64,000 bases of DNA from Sphingomonas sp. SORGH_AS_0950 (lineage in GTDB: Bacteria > Pseudomonadota > Alphaproteobacteria > Sphingomonadales > Sphingomonadaceae): the NCBI RefSeq assembly GCF_030818415.1, contig NZ_JAUTAE010000001.1, positions 3,560,001 through 3,624,000 on the forward strand. Reading direction: 5' to 3'. Shown one piece after another: positions 17,541 to 26,637 of the stretch. Numbering within the stretch: position 1 is the first letter of the stretch; every line of letters begins with the position of its first letter. The notes below the pieces were generated by a model. That model ran no database searches, was not told the DNA's origin, and saw nothing but the letters and a program-made list of their open reading frames with translations. The translations under genes were made by a program, and so were the position numbers.

Positions 17541-17926
17541 TCCTTTCCGCACGGCGGGACACGGGTGACAGGGCAGACCAGCGGAACCGGCTGGCGCGCA
17601 TCATCCTCAAGAACAGGCAGCGTCGACAGGAAATGTTCCCGGCGGTCGCGTTCGGCGAGCCGGCCTGGGATATGATCCTCCAGATCTACGTCGCCGATCA
17701 CGCTGGGCAGGCGGTCGACGTGTCGAGCCTTTGCGCCTCCACCGGCATCCCCAAGACCTCGGCGTTACGCCACCTCGACCGGCTGGTAGAGTGCGGGCTT
17801 GTCCGTCGCCAGCCGGACACCGTGGACACACGGCGCGTCTACGTGTTGCCGAACGACGCGTTGCGCGAACAGACGGAACGGTGGCTGGATACCATGAATC
17901 TGGCCGTCGAGATCGGGCCACCCTGA
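17468..17926 (+). CDS. Winged-helix DNA-binding protein (module 2, gene 4)
   Basis: 152 residues. A winged helix is seen in FGEPAWDMILQIYVADHAGQ, CASTGIPKTSALRHLDRLVE and CGLVRRQPDTVDTRRVYVLP, a MarR/IclR-like layout in which two protomers would bind a palindrome. It is a clear paralogue of the protein at 11593-12042. It ends the second copy of the four-gene module. Confidence 0.75.
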   Translation: MPLADEQDRISVRVELPRTFVEAVILSARRDTGDRADQRNRLARIILKNRQRRQEMFPAVAFGEPAWDMILQIYVADHAGQAVDVSSLCASTGIPKTSALRHLDRLVECGLVRRQPDTVDTRRVYVLPNDALREQTERWLDTMNLAVEIGPP

Positions 17927-18313
17927 ACAGGCCCGCCATATGGCGCGAGTGGCGAGCACTCCCGCCGACTCTCCTCGCAGCGTCGTTCCTTCGTGAATGG
18001 CGGCTGCCCTCCGATTGGCCGACGCGCCGCTCGCCCGGATAGCGCCGGCGGAGACTGACGATGGGCAGATCCTTGCCGCGTATCTCGCACCGCCTCGATT
18101 TCTACCGCGACGCCGGTCACGCACGCCTCTGGATCGATCGCGCTGGCCTGGACGCATTATTCGCCACCCGTCATGCCAGCATGACCAGGCACCATGCCGT
18201 TCCGTTGATTGAGCGCTGCATCCTGCGCGCCGATCCGCCGCTGACCGTGCTGGTGGCAGATATCGCCCGACCACCCCCATACGGCACCCGTCTCCGATTT
18301 CGCCGAACAGGGG
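17927..18313. other. Region between module 2 and the DUF2285 gene; no confident gene
   Basis: The plus-strand frame 18061-18324 (87 residues) overlaps the start of the DUF2285 gene and could be a short coding sequence, but it shows no family motif. Minus-strand frames through the same bases are equally open, as expected for GC-rich DNA. I leave it unassigned. Confidence 0.35.
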
Positions 18314-18910
18314 ATGGAGGCTGACCCGCTGCTCGGTCTGTTCTGGCCTGCAACCGATGATCCGGCCATTCTGCCCGTTCGCGCGACTGTCGCGGAGTGC
18401 CGCAGGCCGGACACATTCGACCTGCTGAACCTCCCGGTAGCCGCCACCATCCTTCGTGAAGGTTCGCGCGAATATGTCATCATCGCCGACGGCCCGCGCC
18501 ATCTACGCCTCGAATCGACAGGCGATAGCCTGACCAGCGGCCCGGTGCGGCTTCATTACGACCTTGGCGACTTCCACCGCTTGCGCGAGCGTCTCGTGGC
18601 CCTCAGCCGTCTCGAAGCCGTCGTGCGGTTGGGCCGCCTTCCAACCGGCCTCTACGACCGTGATCCTTTGGCCTTCCGCTGGATGAACGCCCTGAAAGCG
18701 TGGACGTTGAAAGAGGATCAAGCGTCGCAGATCGAGATCGCCATCGCCCTGTTCGGGGCCGCCAGCGTCGATGCCGAAACGATGGACCGAATGCGCAAGC
18801 GGGTTGCGCGGTTGCTCGACCTCGCAACGCGCCGGGTCGGATTGGCGCATCGCCGCTTTCTCGACGATCCTCCTGGATCGCCGATCGGAGTACGCTGGAA
18901 CCGTACTTGA
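18314..18910 (+). CDS. DUF2285 domain protein
   Basis: 198 residues. The N-terminal part (ADPLLGLFWPATDDPAILPV) and the C-terminal DUF2285-like domain (ADGPRHLRLESTGDSLTSGP, then AFRWMNALKAWTLKEDQASQ, IEIAIALFGAASVDAE, MRKRVARLLDLATRRVG) fit proteins common on rhizobial and sphingomonad conjugative elements. The function is not established; the C-terminal helices look DNA-binding. The DUF6771 gene follows 32 bases downstream. Confidence 0.72.
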   Translation: MEADPLLGLFWPATDDPAILPVRATVAECRRPDTFDLLNLPVAATILREGSREYVIIADGPRHLRLESTGDSLTSGPVRLHYDLGDFHRLRERLVALSRLEAVVRLGRLPTGLYDRDPLAFRWMNALKAWTLKEDQASQIEIAIALFGAASVDAETMDRMRKRVARLLDLATRRVGLAHRRFLDDPPGSPIGVRWNRT

Positions 18911-18942
18911 CACGATTCGCTCGTTCCGTTTTTGTTCTAAGC

Positions 18943-19131
18943 ATGACTTGCGACCCTGAAATCATTGCGGAAGCGATACTATCGAGTAGCGGCTTTGCGC
19001 GCGTCGGCATCACCATGCCGGACCCGGACATGCGTGAGCGCGCCGCCCGTGACATGGCACAGACCATCGCGGCTCGACTGGACCGGCCGCCTCCGTCTCA
19101 CGACGCTCGCCAGATCACGCTCCCGCTATAA
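18943..19131 (+). CDS. DUF6771-like small protein
   Basis: 62 residues: EIIAEAILSSSGFARVGITM, PDPDMRERAARDMAQTIAAR, ending QITLPL. The pattern of an AI-rich helix, GITxPDPxMRERAA and a terminal LALPL is that of small DUF6771 proteins of sphingomonads. Function unknown. The ATG at 18943 is the first that keeps this pattern intact. Confidence 0.65.
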   Translation: MTCDPEIIAEAILSSSGFARVGITMPDPDMRERAARDMAQTIAARLDRPPPSHDARQITLPL

Positions 19132-19136
19132 CCGTC

Positions 19137-19475
19137 ATGGTCCTCTCCGGTGCGGAACGCGATCACCTCAATCGGAAGATCGCGACGCTCACCCATGCCG
19201 CACTGATGCGCCGGACGCTCAAGCTGACCTGCACGACTTGCCAGCGTGCCCGGCTGTTGGACACGGTGCCGCTCTGGTGGCTCTGGAGCCGCAAGGGCTG
19301 GGACGATCGCTTGGCCAAAGCCGCCCGGCGCTTCTATTGCGCGCCGTGTTGGCACGGGCGCTATCATGCGGCGCGACCGCGATACGCGATCACCGATGCC
19401 GCCCCGGCGGGGCAGCAATTTCCCTATCCGCCGGAGCTTGAATGGAAGCGGCTCGTTTCGCGCTTTCGAGGATAG
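19137..19475 (+). CDS. Zinc-ribbon-like small protein
   Basis: 112 residues with two cysteine pairs, LTCTTCQRARLLD and YCAPCWHGRYH, spaced about 40 residues apart, as in a zinc ribbon. The stretch between is rich in tryptophan and basic residues (PLWWLWSRKGWDDRLAKAAR). It starts five bases after the DUF6771 stop, so the two are probably co-transcribed with the DUF2285 gene. No function known. Confidence 0.6.
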   Translation: MVLSGAERDHLNRKIATLTHAALMRRTLKLTCTTCQRARLLDTVPLWWLWSRKGWDDRLAKAARRFYCAPCWHGRYHAARPRYAITDAAPAGQQFPYPPELEWKRLVSRFRG

Positions 19476-19510
19476 CCGTTCGTCGGCACGTCCAGCCACG
19501 TAGGAGGCGA

Positions 19511-20130
19511 CCATCTGCAATCTCCATACGATCCGGGCGGCGCGTTCCGAAATCCTCAGTCGTTCGGTACCGATGACGGGCCAGCTACCGGTCATGCGGT
19601 CGAGAAGGATTATGTCGCCGCGCCGTCACCGGGCAAACCCGGCAATCCAGGCTATGTCGTGCGCGAGACCGAGGGGCGGCGCGTCGTCGACGTGATGGGG
19701 CTGGGGATTTCCGCGACCCGATGGCAAGGCGGTCGTCAATGTCCGCAACTACACCTCGCCCTTCTGGCGCTCCGCGCTGGTGAACCCGGCACGACGCTGC
19801 CTGGTACCCGTCACCCGCTTTCAGGAACGGTCGGCGACACCCGATCCCGTATCGGGCAAGAAGCGGCCCTTCTGGTTCTCGCTGCCTTCCGCGCCGATCT
19901 TCGCATTCGCCGGCATCTGGCGACCGGCCGAGGGCGGTGCCGTTTATGCCTTTCTCACCTCCGGTTACTGCGACAGTGGCAATCCCGACGATGAAACTGC
20001 CGCAGCGGCGGCCCATGTCGTCGGCCGCGTGCATCCCAAAGCCTGTCCGGTGATCCTCCACCCCGAGAACTATGATACATGGCTACAGGCGGGCACGACC
20101 ACTACAATCCTGCGTCCGTCGTCGGACTAA
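19511..20130 (+). pseudogene. SOS response-associated peptidase (SRAP/YedK-like), frameshifted
   Basis: The active-site start is recognisable as CNLHTIRAARSEILS, but with ATC where the ATG should be. The frame then shifts to KDYVAAPSPGKPGNPGYVVR and again to NYTSPFWRSALVNPARRCLV, PVTRFQERSATPDPVSGK and HPKACPVILHPENYDTWL. Intact SRAP proteins crosslink to abasic sites in single-stranded DNA through the cysteine after the start methionine. Two frameshifts and the lost start make this copy inactive. Confidence 0.8.
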
Positions 20131-20160
20131 GGGGAAGCCGAAGCGATCTCCCCTTGCCTG

Positions 20161-20652
20161 TTAATCAGCAGACACGGTCTGCGAACGCTTCCCCCCGCGC
20201 GGCTTGCGCTCTGCCTTCGGCTTCGTCGGTGCGACCACCGTTCCGGGCTTGCGGCCCAGCCCGATCTTCTTCGCCATCGTGCGGCGGCTTTCCGAATAGG
20301 CTTCGGCGACCATTGGATAATCCGCCTTAAGGTTGTAGCGCGCCCGATACTCCTCCGGCGTCAGACCGTGCGTCGCCAGATGGCGGCGTAGCGTCTTGTA
20401 CGACTTGCCGTCGATCATCGAGATGATGTGATCCTTAGACGCAAGCGACTTCCTGACGCTCACCGCCGGGATATGGTCAGTGGTCGGTTCCTCGTTGGCC
20501 TCCGCCGCCGGCGCGGTAAGACCCACCACCGCCGCGTGCATGGCGTTCAGGAACGCCGGCACCGCATCGGCATCCGCGCGCGTGTTCGGATTGCTCAGCC
20601 ACGCCATCGTCAGTTCGGTCGCCAGTTCGACCGCGCTCGACGTGTCGTCCAT
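20161..20652 (-). CDS. mucR: MucR/Ros-family transcriptional regulator
   Basis: 163 residues. The C-terminal DNA-binding region (DHIISMIDGKSYKTLRRHLA, HGLTPEEYRARYNLKADYPM, then RRTMAKKIGLGRK) is the MucR/Ros zinc-finger domain. The two zinc cysteines of classic Ros are replaced here by a serine and other residues, as in cysteine-free MucR variants of rhizobia. The start at 20652 (GGGGGAAAACAC before the ATG) is preferred over 20745. Such regulators often control conjugation and exopolysaccharide genes; here it may silence the transfer region. Confidence 0.85.
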   Translation of the reverse strand: MDDTSSAVELATELTMAWLSNPNTRADADAVPAFLNAMHAAVVGLTAPAAEANEEPTTDHIPAVSVRKSLASKDHIISMIDGKSYKTLRRHLATHGLTPEEYRARYNLKADYPMVAEAYSESRRTMAKKIGLGRKPGTVVAPTKPKAERKPRGGKRSQTVSAD

Positions 20653-21650
20653 GTGTTTTCCCCCTTCTCGAAGCCGCGCCAGTTCAGCCACGGCCAGACG
20701 AAGGTCCTGTTCTGCCCTGTCTGTCACCATTCGCCAACCTTGCACGCGCGTGGTGCGCTATTATGATCGACCATGGCAGGGTTGCGACGGAACTGGCGCG
20801 CCCGCCACTCCCACCGGCGGGGCCGTTATCGTTGGAGCAAGTAACGGTAACGGCCCCCTTCGTGAATAGCCCGACAAACGGCAGGGGAAGAGCGACGGCG
20901 ATCGGCTATTTCCGCCGCCATCGTCGAGGCTTGATTGCGCCTCCGGCTTCGCCGGACCGCGCTCTGCTCCGCCTGCTGTGCAGGCTCCGTCGAGCCGCCG
21001 TGCGGCGTCTCGCCCTGACGGCGACGATCGACTGGCGCAGGGTGCGCGGCGACCGGCCCGCGATCCTCGATCTGCATCGCACGCGGCGACCGTCGTTGCA
21101 GCTTCGCTATGGCATCGCGCTGGCGCGCGATGGGGGAGCGTGCGCCGGGTCGATCCATCGCCCCCTCCACCGTCTCCCAGCCTCCCGGGCGTGCCACCCG
21201 GCGGTTTGGCGGCAACGAGTTGCGTCGGGGCCAAGCTCCGCCAGGCGTGCGCGGGTCGGCGGCGTCTGGCCGCTTTCGCGGCAGCGCCGACCCGCGCGCG
21301 CCAGGCTGCGCTAGGCCCCTCCCGTGCCTGTTGCCGCCAAGTCCGCTCGCGTGGCCCTTGGGAGGCTGCGAGGACGGCTCCGGGTGCGATGGGATCGGAG
21401 CCGGCGCACGCTCCCTTTCCCTGTTGAAGCGGAATGGTCCGCTGGTGCGGCCCATGCGTCCTTGTCCTTTGCTGGGCCGCTGGTCGCGTCCCTTTTGCGT
21501 GCTCGGACACACCAGGCACGATGGGTTTTCTGTCAAGAAAACAATGGCATGGTCCGTTTTCTGTCAAGCCTGTATAAGTGTAACTGTCAGAGGGGATGAA
21601 TAAACGCTCCAATGACGACAGTCATGAACCAACAGGATGGAGTAAAGACG
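20653..21650. other. Long intergenic region upstream of the DUF736 operon
   Basis: About 1 kb of GC-rich sequence with open frames on both strands (up to 283 residues) that show no domains and arginine/alanine/proline-rich composition typical of non-coding GC-rich DNA. Its right end carries a direct repeat (21525-21568) and a promoter-like TATAAG at 21573-21578. It could contain an origin or a partition or control site, but I see no iteron array. Confidence 0.5.
21525..21568. repeat. Direct repeat GTTTTCTGTCAAG, 31-base spacing
   Basis: GTTTTCTGTCAAG occurs at 21525-21537 and 21556-21568, exactly 31 bases apart (about three helical turns). A further partial TGTCAG lies at 21585. The repeat ends just before TATAAG, so it may be a regulator site at the promoter of the DUF736-ardC operon. 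Confidence 0.6.
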
Positions 21651-22085
21651 ATGGATATCGGTGAAATCATCCGCAGCGAGAATGGCAGGGTTTCGGGTTA
21701 TGTCGCCGAAGCAGCATTTGATTTCGACTTTTTCTTTCAGCGCGTCGTGTCCGACAATCCCGATGCGCCGGGGTTCAACCTGATGGCCAAGAGCCCGCGC
21801 GGGCGTGACGTCCGCATCGGCTCGATCTGGGAACGCACCGCGAAGGGGACGGGCGAAGTCTATTTCGGCGGCTACATCGACACCGTGCAATCCGGTATGG
21901 TGCCGATCCGCATCTTCCGGTCCACGCAGGACACCAATGTCTGGGTCGTCGCGCGGCACAATCCACGCCGCCGGCAGGAGCGCGATGCGATCGACCTGCC
22001 CGAACCCTTCGAGCCGGAGGAAGCCCAAGCGCCCCGGCGGCAGCGGCGGCAGCGCGCCACCACCGACGACCAGCAGGCCGCCTGA
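21651..22085 (+). CDS. DUF736 family protein
   Basis: 144 residues. The DUF736 core is visible (RVSGYVAEAAFDFDFFFQ, SPRGRDVRIGSIWER, GEVYFGGYIDTVQSGMVPIR) and is followed by a basic C-terminal tail (PRRQRRQRATTD). DUF736 genes mark conjugative plasmids and ICEs of alphaproteobacteria and sit beside ardC as here. Molecular role unknown. The start at 21651 (GGAG upstream) fits the family N-terminus better than 21612. A second DUF736 gene lies at 60234. Confidence 0.85.
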   Translation: MDIGEIIRSENGRVSGYVAEAAFDFDFFFQRVVSDNPDAPGFNLMAKSPRGRDVRIGSIWERTAKGTGEVYFGGYIDTVQSGMVPIRIFRSTQDTNVWVVARHNPRRRQERDAIDLPEPFEPEEAQAPRRQRRQRATTDDQQAA

Positions 22086-22150
22086 ACCACGCGCGGGGGA
22101 GCGCGTAATCTCCCCCATTTCCCCCCACCATCTTTGAAGGAGCCTTCGCG

Positions 22151-23113
22151 ATGACGAAGGAAACTGCGCGTCGCGCGCGCGGTGGCGATCCGTCACGTCC
22201 GCGCGACATCTATGCCGAGACAACCGCCAAGATCATCGCCGAACTCGAAGCGGGCCGCTTCCCATGGGTGCAGCCGTGGAACGCCAATGCCTGCCATGGC
22301 CCGGCACCCGCCTTGCCGATGAACGCACTGACCCACCGTCACTATTCGGGCATCAACGTCCTCTACCTTTGGGGCGCGGCGATCACCGGCGGCTATGCGT
22401 CGCAACACTGGCTGACCTTCAAACAGGCGCTGGAGGCAGGCGGCAACGTTCGCAAGGGCGAAAAGGGCACCACCGTCGTCTACGCCGACCGCTTCGTGCC
22501 CGAGGCGGAGAAGACCCGCGCCGCACAGACCGGCGAGGACGCCCGCGCCGTCCCCTTCTTGAAGACGTACACCGTCTTTGCGGTCGAGCAGTGCGAGGGG
22601 TTGCGCCCCGGCCTCGTGGTCGAACCCGTCGCGCTCCCCGAACGCGAGATCGTCCCCCACGCCGAGGCATTGATCGCGGCGACCGGCGCGGACTTCCGTA
22701 TTGGCGGCAGTGAAGCCTTTTATGCGCCCGGTCCCGACTTCATCCGGGTGCCACCGCAACCGGCCTTCCGTGACCAGATCAACTATTATCGCACCTGTTT
22801 CCACGAACTGGGACACTGGACCGGACACGCCAAGCGCCTAGACCGCAAATTGACGACCGGACGCGGCGGCAAGGATTATGCCCGCGAGGAATTGGTGGCG
22901 GAAATGACCACCGCCTTTGTCTGCGCATCGCTAGGGATCGTCCCGACCGTGCGCCACGCCGACTATATCGGCGGATGGCTGGGGGTGTTGCGCGAGGACA
23001 ACCGCGCCATCTTTCGCGCCGCCAGCCAGGCGAGCAAGGCGGCGGATTACATCCTCGCGTTCGATCCGCGCGAGGCGGACGCCGATGCGCAGGCGGAGAG
23101 GATCGCAGCATGA
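22151..23113 (+). CDS. ardC: ArdC-family anti-restriction protein (zincin-like)
   Basis: 320 residues. The N-terminal ssDNA-binding ArdC domain (DIYAETTAKIIAELEAG, WVQPWNANACHGPAPALPMN, HYSGINVLYLWGAA) is followed by an MPTase-like domain with the metalloprotease motif HELGHWTGH and a downstream glutamate in YAREELVAEMTTAFVCASLG. ArdC protects incoming single-stranded conjugal DNA from restriction. The stop overlaps the DUF2958 start (ATGA). Confidence 0.92.
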   Translation: MTKETARRARGGDPSRPRDIYAETTAKIIAELEAGRFPWVQPWNANACHGPAPALPMNALTHRHYSGINVLYLWGAAITGGYASQHWLTFKQALEAGGNVRKGEKGTTVVYADRFVPEAEKTRAAQTGEDARAVPFLKTYTVFAVEQCEGLRPGLVVEPVALPEREIVPHAEALIAATGADFRIGGSEAFYAPGPDFIRVPPQPAFRDQINYYRTCFHELGHWTGHAKRLDRKLTTGRGGKDYAREELVAEMTTAFVCASLGIVPTVRHADYIGGWLGVLREDNRAIFRAASQASKAADYILAFDPREADADAQAERIAA

Positions 23114-23526
23114 TCCTCCTGACCCCCGAAATCCGCGCGCAGCTTCAAGCCAATGCCGACGCCCACCACGCCGCACAGGCCGAGGGCCGACGCGAACCCG
23201 ATGCCGCCCCGGTCGTCAAATTCTTCAATCCGGTCGGCGCGGCGACATGGCTTTTCAGCGAACTGGACGCCGATGGCGACGCCCTGTTCGGCCTCTGCGA
23301 CCTCGGCTTTGGCTGCCCGGAATTGGGCTATGCCAGCCTGTTCGAGATCGAAAGCCTCCGGCTCTCATGGGGGCTGCGCATCGAGCGTGACCTTTGCTTT
23401 GAGTCGCATACGCCCATGACGGTTTGGGCCGATACCGCCCGCCGTCTCGGTTCGATCCGCGACGCGGAAACCGTCATCGCCGGCATCGAACGCGCCAACC
23501 CCATTCCGCCCGCCACGGACGGATGA
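23110..23526 (+). CDS. DUF2958 protein
   Basis: 138 residues: MILLTPEIRAQLQANADAHH, PVVKFFNPVGAATWLFSELD, GDALFGLCDLGFGCPELGYA and IESLRLSWGLRIERDLCFE. This is the DUF2958 pattern found next to ardC on conjugative elements. It is translationally coupled to ardC by a four-base overlap. Function unknown, probably in establishing the incoming element. Confidence 0.88.
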   Translation: MILLTPEIRAQLQANADAHHAAQAEGRREPDAAPVVKFFNPVGAATWLFSELDADGDALFGLCDLGFGCPELGYASLFEIESLRLSWGLRIERDLCFESHTPMTVWADTARRLGSIRDAETVIAGIERANPIPPATDG

Positions 23527-23619
23527 GCGCGCCGCTCTTTCGGCGCTACCCCGGCTTCGCCCGCCGCTTTCCAATACACCGGGCGAAGCCGGTCCACCCC
23601 TCGAACGGAGTGAACCACC

Positions 23620-25461
23620 ATGGAACTCGCAAATATCGATCTTGGCAAGCTGTTCGTCAGCAAGACCAACATGCGCCACGCCGACAAGACCCCGGATGTG
23701 TCCGACATTCTCCCCACCGTGCAGGCGCGCGGCATCATCGTGCCGCTGATCGTGCGACGCGGAGACGACGAGGGCAGGCCCGACTCGTTCGCGATCATCG
23801 CGGGCGCGCGCCGCTTTCGCGCCGCCACGCTGGCCGCCGAGGAGAGCGGCGAAGCTGACCCCGTGCCGTGCGCGATCATGGCGCCGGGCGACGATGCCGC
23901 CGCGCTCGAAGCGTCGTTGATCGAGAATATCGCGCGGCTCGACCCCGACGAAGTGACGCAGTGGACCACCTTTACCCGGTTGGTGAAGGAGGGCCGCAGC
24001 GTGGAACAGATCGGCCAGACCTTCGGCCTGACCGACCTCTATGTCCGGCGCATCCTCGCGCTCGGCAATCTCTTGCCCCGCATCCGCGACCTGTACCGCG
24101 CCGAGAAGATCGATGCGGCCTCCGTCCGTCACCTGACCCTCGCGACCAAGGCACAGCAAAAACGGTGGCTGGCGTTGTTCGACAGCGAGGACGACTATTG
24201 CCCGACCGGCCCGCAACTCAAGTCGTGGGTGTGCGGCGGCGCGGCGATCCCGGTCACATCGGCGCTGTTCCCGCTCGACGGCTACAAGGGCAAGATCATC
24301 GCCGACCTGTTCGGCGAGAACGGCTATTTCGCAGATGCCGAACACTTCTGGACGGCGCAGAATGAGGCCATCGCCGCGCGGATCGACGCTTACAAGGCCG
24401 ATGGCTGGCGCGACGTCGAACTGCTCGAACCGGGCCGGTACTTCCATCGCTACGAGCATGAGAAAGTGGCAAAGGCCGATGGCGGCAAGGTGTTCGTCAC
24501 CGTCCACCACAATGGCGAGGTGGAGTTTCACGAGGGCTATCTGACCGGCAAGGACGCGAAGAAAGCCCGTGCCAAAACCGCCAGCGGCATCAACGGCACG
24601 GCGGCGGGGGCCGACCTCAAACCCGCCGACACGGACCGGCCGGAGACGACCAGCGGCCTGCAACGCTATGTCGATCTTCACCGCCACGCCGCCGTTCGCG
24701 CCGTGCTGCTCGACCATCCGGGCGCGGCCTTGCGGCTCATGGTCGCCCACGCGATCAATGGGTCGGTGCTCTGGACGGTCAAGGCCGCCGACCAGCGCAG
24801 CGGCAGCGATGCGACCGACGAAAGCCTTGAAACCAGCCTTGCCGAAACGCTGTTCGATGCGCGGCGGCGCGCGGTGCTGGGTCTGCTCGGTTTCTCGCCC
24901 GACGACCTCACCGTCACCGGCGGCGGGGATACCGACCTTGCCACGGTCTTCGCCCGATTGCTGGCGCTGGAGGACGCGCAGGTGCTGGACGTGGCGGCGA
25001 TCGTCATGGGCGAGACGCTTGCCGTCACCAGCCCGATGGTGGACCTGCTCGGCACATGGTTGAAGGTCGATATGGCCGACTTCTGGCAGGCCGACGACGC
25101 CTTTCTCGACCAGCTTCGCGACCGGAAAATCGTCAACGCCATGTTGCGCCAGGTGGCAGGCAAGAAGGTATCCGACGCCAATCTGATCGAGAAGGTGAAG
25201 ACGCAAAAGGCGATCATCCGCGATTGTCTGGCGGGCGCGAACCAGCGCAAGAAGGTCGATAACTGGGTGCCCAAATGGCTGGCCTTTCCGCCCGCCGCCT
25301 ATGCCGGACGGCCCTTGCCGACGCTCGACCGCTGGCGCGAGGTGGCGACGCTGGCGAAGACATTGCCGGCTCCCCTCGACGCCGCGCCGCCCGCTGCGGC
25401 GGCGGATGCCACCGAGCCGGACGGCGCGGTGAACCACCCCGCCTATCCGCTGGCGGCCTGA
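23620..25461 (+). CDS. parB: ParB/RepB/Spo0J-family nuclease-domain protein
   Basis: 613 residues, far longer than chromosomal ParB (about 300). The N-terminal ParB domain (about 5-115) has NMRHADKT, QARGIIVPLIV, IIAGARRFRAA and EASLIENIARLDPDE. The KorB-like HTH follows (EQIGQTFGLTDLYVRRILAL). The long C-terminal extension has no motif I can name. No ParA gene is adjacent, so this orphan ParB may act in plasmid or ICE maintenance or as a nuclease or regulator rather than in classical segregation. Confidence 0.88.
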   Translation: MELANIDLGKLFVSKTNMRHADKTPDVSDILPTVQARGIIVPLIVRRGDDEGRPDSFAIIAGARRFRAATLAAEESGEADPVPCAIMAPGDDAAALEASLIENIARLDPDEVTQWTTFTRLVKEGRSVEQIGQTFGLTDLYVRRILALGNLLPRIRDLYRAEKIDAASVRHLTLATKAQQKRWLALFDSEDDYCPTGPQLKSWVCGGAAIPVTSALFPLDGYKGKIIADLFGENGYFADAEHFWTAQNEAIAARIDAYKADGWRDVELLEPGRYFHRYEHEKVAKADGGKVFVTVHHNGEVEFHEGYLTGKDAKKARAKTASGINGTAAGADLKPADTDRPETTSGLQRYVDLHRHAAVRAVLLDHPGAALRLMVAHAINGSVLWTVKAADQRSGSDATDESLETSLAETLFDARRRAVLGLLGFSPDDLTVTGGGDTDLATVFARLLALEDAQVLDVAAIVMGETLAVTSPMVDLLGTWLKVDMADFWQADDAFLDQLRDRKIVNAMLRQVAGKKVSDANLIEKVKTQKAIIRDCLAGANQRKKVDNWVPKWLAFPPAAYAGRPLPTLDRWREVATLAKTLPAPLDAAPPAAAADATEPDGAVNHPAYPLAA

Positions 25462-25519
25462 TGAAACGGGGATCGGTGGCATCGCCACCGATCCTTTCCA
25501 CCCGGGAAAGGGATCGATC

Positions 25520-25705
25520 ATGACCATCGGACAGTTGCTCGAACGTCTTCGGATGATCGTCGCTCTCAATCCGCGCAGCGCCGACATTCCCGTCACCTTC
25601 GGCCCGGAATGCAAGCCGGTCGAAGGTGGTATCATCCGCCAGCATCAAGACGGTGCGACCCTCAATCTCGCTCCGCTTGCCCTAGATAAAGTCGGCGGCT
25701 TCTGA
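25520..25705 (+). CDS. Small protein of unknown function in the transfer operon
   Basis: 61 residues: MTIGQLLERLRMIVALNPRS, ADIPVTFGPECKPVEGGIIR. It opens with an amphipathic helix, then a beta-rich part. A GGGAAAGGGATCGATC sequence with purine-rich ribosome binding precedes the ATG, 58 bases after parB. The strong terminator at 25740 closes the operon behind it. Confidence 0.6.
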   Translation: MTIGQLLERLRMIVALNPRSADIPVTFGPECKPVEGGIIRQHQDGATLNLAPLALDKVGGF

Positions 25706-25739
25706 CCTGCACTCCGCAAGCGGCAGCGGGAAAAATCGC

Positions 25740-25780
25740 GCCGCCCGCGCCCCTCACGGGACGCGGGCGGCCTTTTTTTT
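25740..25780 (+). terminator. Rho-independent terminator after the ardC-parB operon
   Basis: GCCGCCCGCG and CGCGGGCGGC form a ten-pair GC stem around a short loop, followed by eight Ts. It lies 35 bases after the small gene at 25520-25705 and directly next to the end of the convergent thermonuclease gene, whose stop (25779-25781) overlaps the T run. Confidence 0.9.
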
Positions 25781-26225
25781 ACGGGTTCCTGATGCCGCGT
25801 CTGGCGCGGCGCATCGCTTCGCCCGCGCCGCACCAGTCGGGCTTGCGCTCCCATCGCGGCCACCAGCGCGCCGCGCCCTGTCGCACCAATTCCGTGCCCA
25901 CGTCATGCCCCCCCAACGTCAGCCGGGCGACCGTGCGGTTATAGCTGCGTCCCACCCGCTCGATCGTCACGACCTCGCCCAGCAGCATCGCCCGCGCGGT
26001 TTGCGCCGCCGCCCGACCCATCGCGATTTCGGCGCGGCCATGGGCCTGGTCGTCATGCGTTTCCGGCGCATCGATCCCCGCGATGCGGATGCGTTCGCCA
26101 CCCTCCAGCCGTACCGTGTCGCCATCCGTCACGAAGACGATGCGCGCCGTCTCGGGCTCAGGCATGGCCCAAGCCCCGCCGCTTGGCACGACCATCGCGG
26201 CAGCATGACCGGCATCCCTCGCCAT
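25779..26225 (-). CDS. Thermonuclease (SNase) family protein
   Basis: 148 residues. The staphylococcal-nuclease fold is seen in IVFVTDGDTVRLEGGERIRI, AGIDAPETHDDQAHGR and VGRSYNRTVARLTLGGHDVG, including the calcium/arginine motif of the active site (IRIAGIDAPE, then RSYNRTVARL). Such small SNases are common passengers of conjugative elements. The start could also be at MPEPETARIV (about 26165), as the first 20 residues are not a clear signal peptide. Confidence 0.82.
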   Translation of the reverse strand: MARDAGHAAAMVVPSGGAWAMPEPETARIVFVTDGDTVRLEGGERIRIAGIDAPETHDDQAHGRAEIAMGRAAAQTARAMLLGEVVTIERVGRSYNRTVARLTLGGHDVGTELVRQGAARWWPRWERKPDWCGAGEAMRRARRGIRNP

Positions 26226-26412
26226 CCCAATCCGCTTGTCCTCGACCCTGTATTCATCATTCCCGCGCTCTAAGAAGCCGCCCCGGATTTTTCATGCCCG
26301 AATCACGGGAGAGGCCGGTTTCATCCGTTCCGCGTCCCACCAAAGCCCGCCATCGTCCTCCTGGATCCCGGACAGGCCCCGCCCTGTCGCGATCCTGACA
26401 GGAGCCACCACC

Positions 26413-26637
26413 ATGGATGACGACGAGACCGTGCGTGCCCAGCGCGCGCGGAAAGCCAGTCCGTTTCTGGATACCAAACAGGCCGCACATTACCTCGGAC
26501 TGACCCCCAAGACACTGCGCAACATGCGCTGGGATGGCGTCGGTCCGGCCTTCCGCAAGCATGGGCGTTTCGTGCGCTACCATATCGATGACCTCGACCG
26601 CTGGTCGCAAGACAGCGGGAGAAAGTACGATGCGTAA
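26413..26637 (+). CDS. Helix-turn-helix (AlpA/excisionase-like) protein
   Basis: 74 residues: SPFLDTKQAAHYLGLTPKTL, RNMRWDGVGPAFRKHGRFVR, YHIDDLDRWSQ. This is the MerR-like winged HTH_17 of excisionase/AlpA proteins. On ICEs these regulate excision or transfer genes. The start at 26413 is taken because the similarity begins there; the frame is open from 26236. It overlaps the traF start. Confidence 0.85.
   Translation: MDDDETVRAQRARKASPFLDTKQAAHYLGLTPKTLRNMRWDGVGPAFRKHGRFVRYHIDDLDRWSQDSGRKYDA

Noticed and set aside
18061..18324. 87-codon frame before the DUF2285 gene
   Set aside because: Overlaps the DUF2285 start, has no motif and equal openness on the other strand; left unassigned.
20761..21612. 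Long frames on both strands upstream of DUF736
   Set aside because: Low-complexity arginine/alanine/proline composition, no start context and no family pattern.
23365..25635. 756-codon open frame opposite parB
   Set aside because: Composition follows the antisense of the ParB-like gene; no recognisable family.
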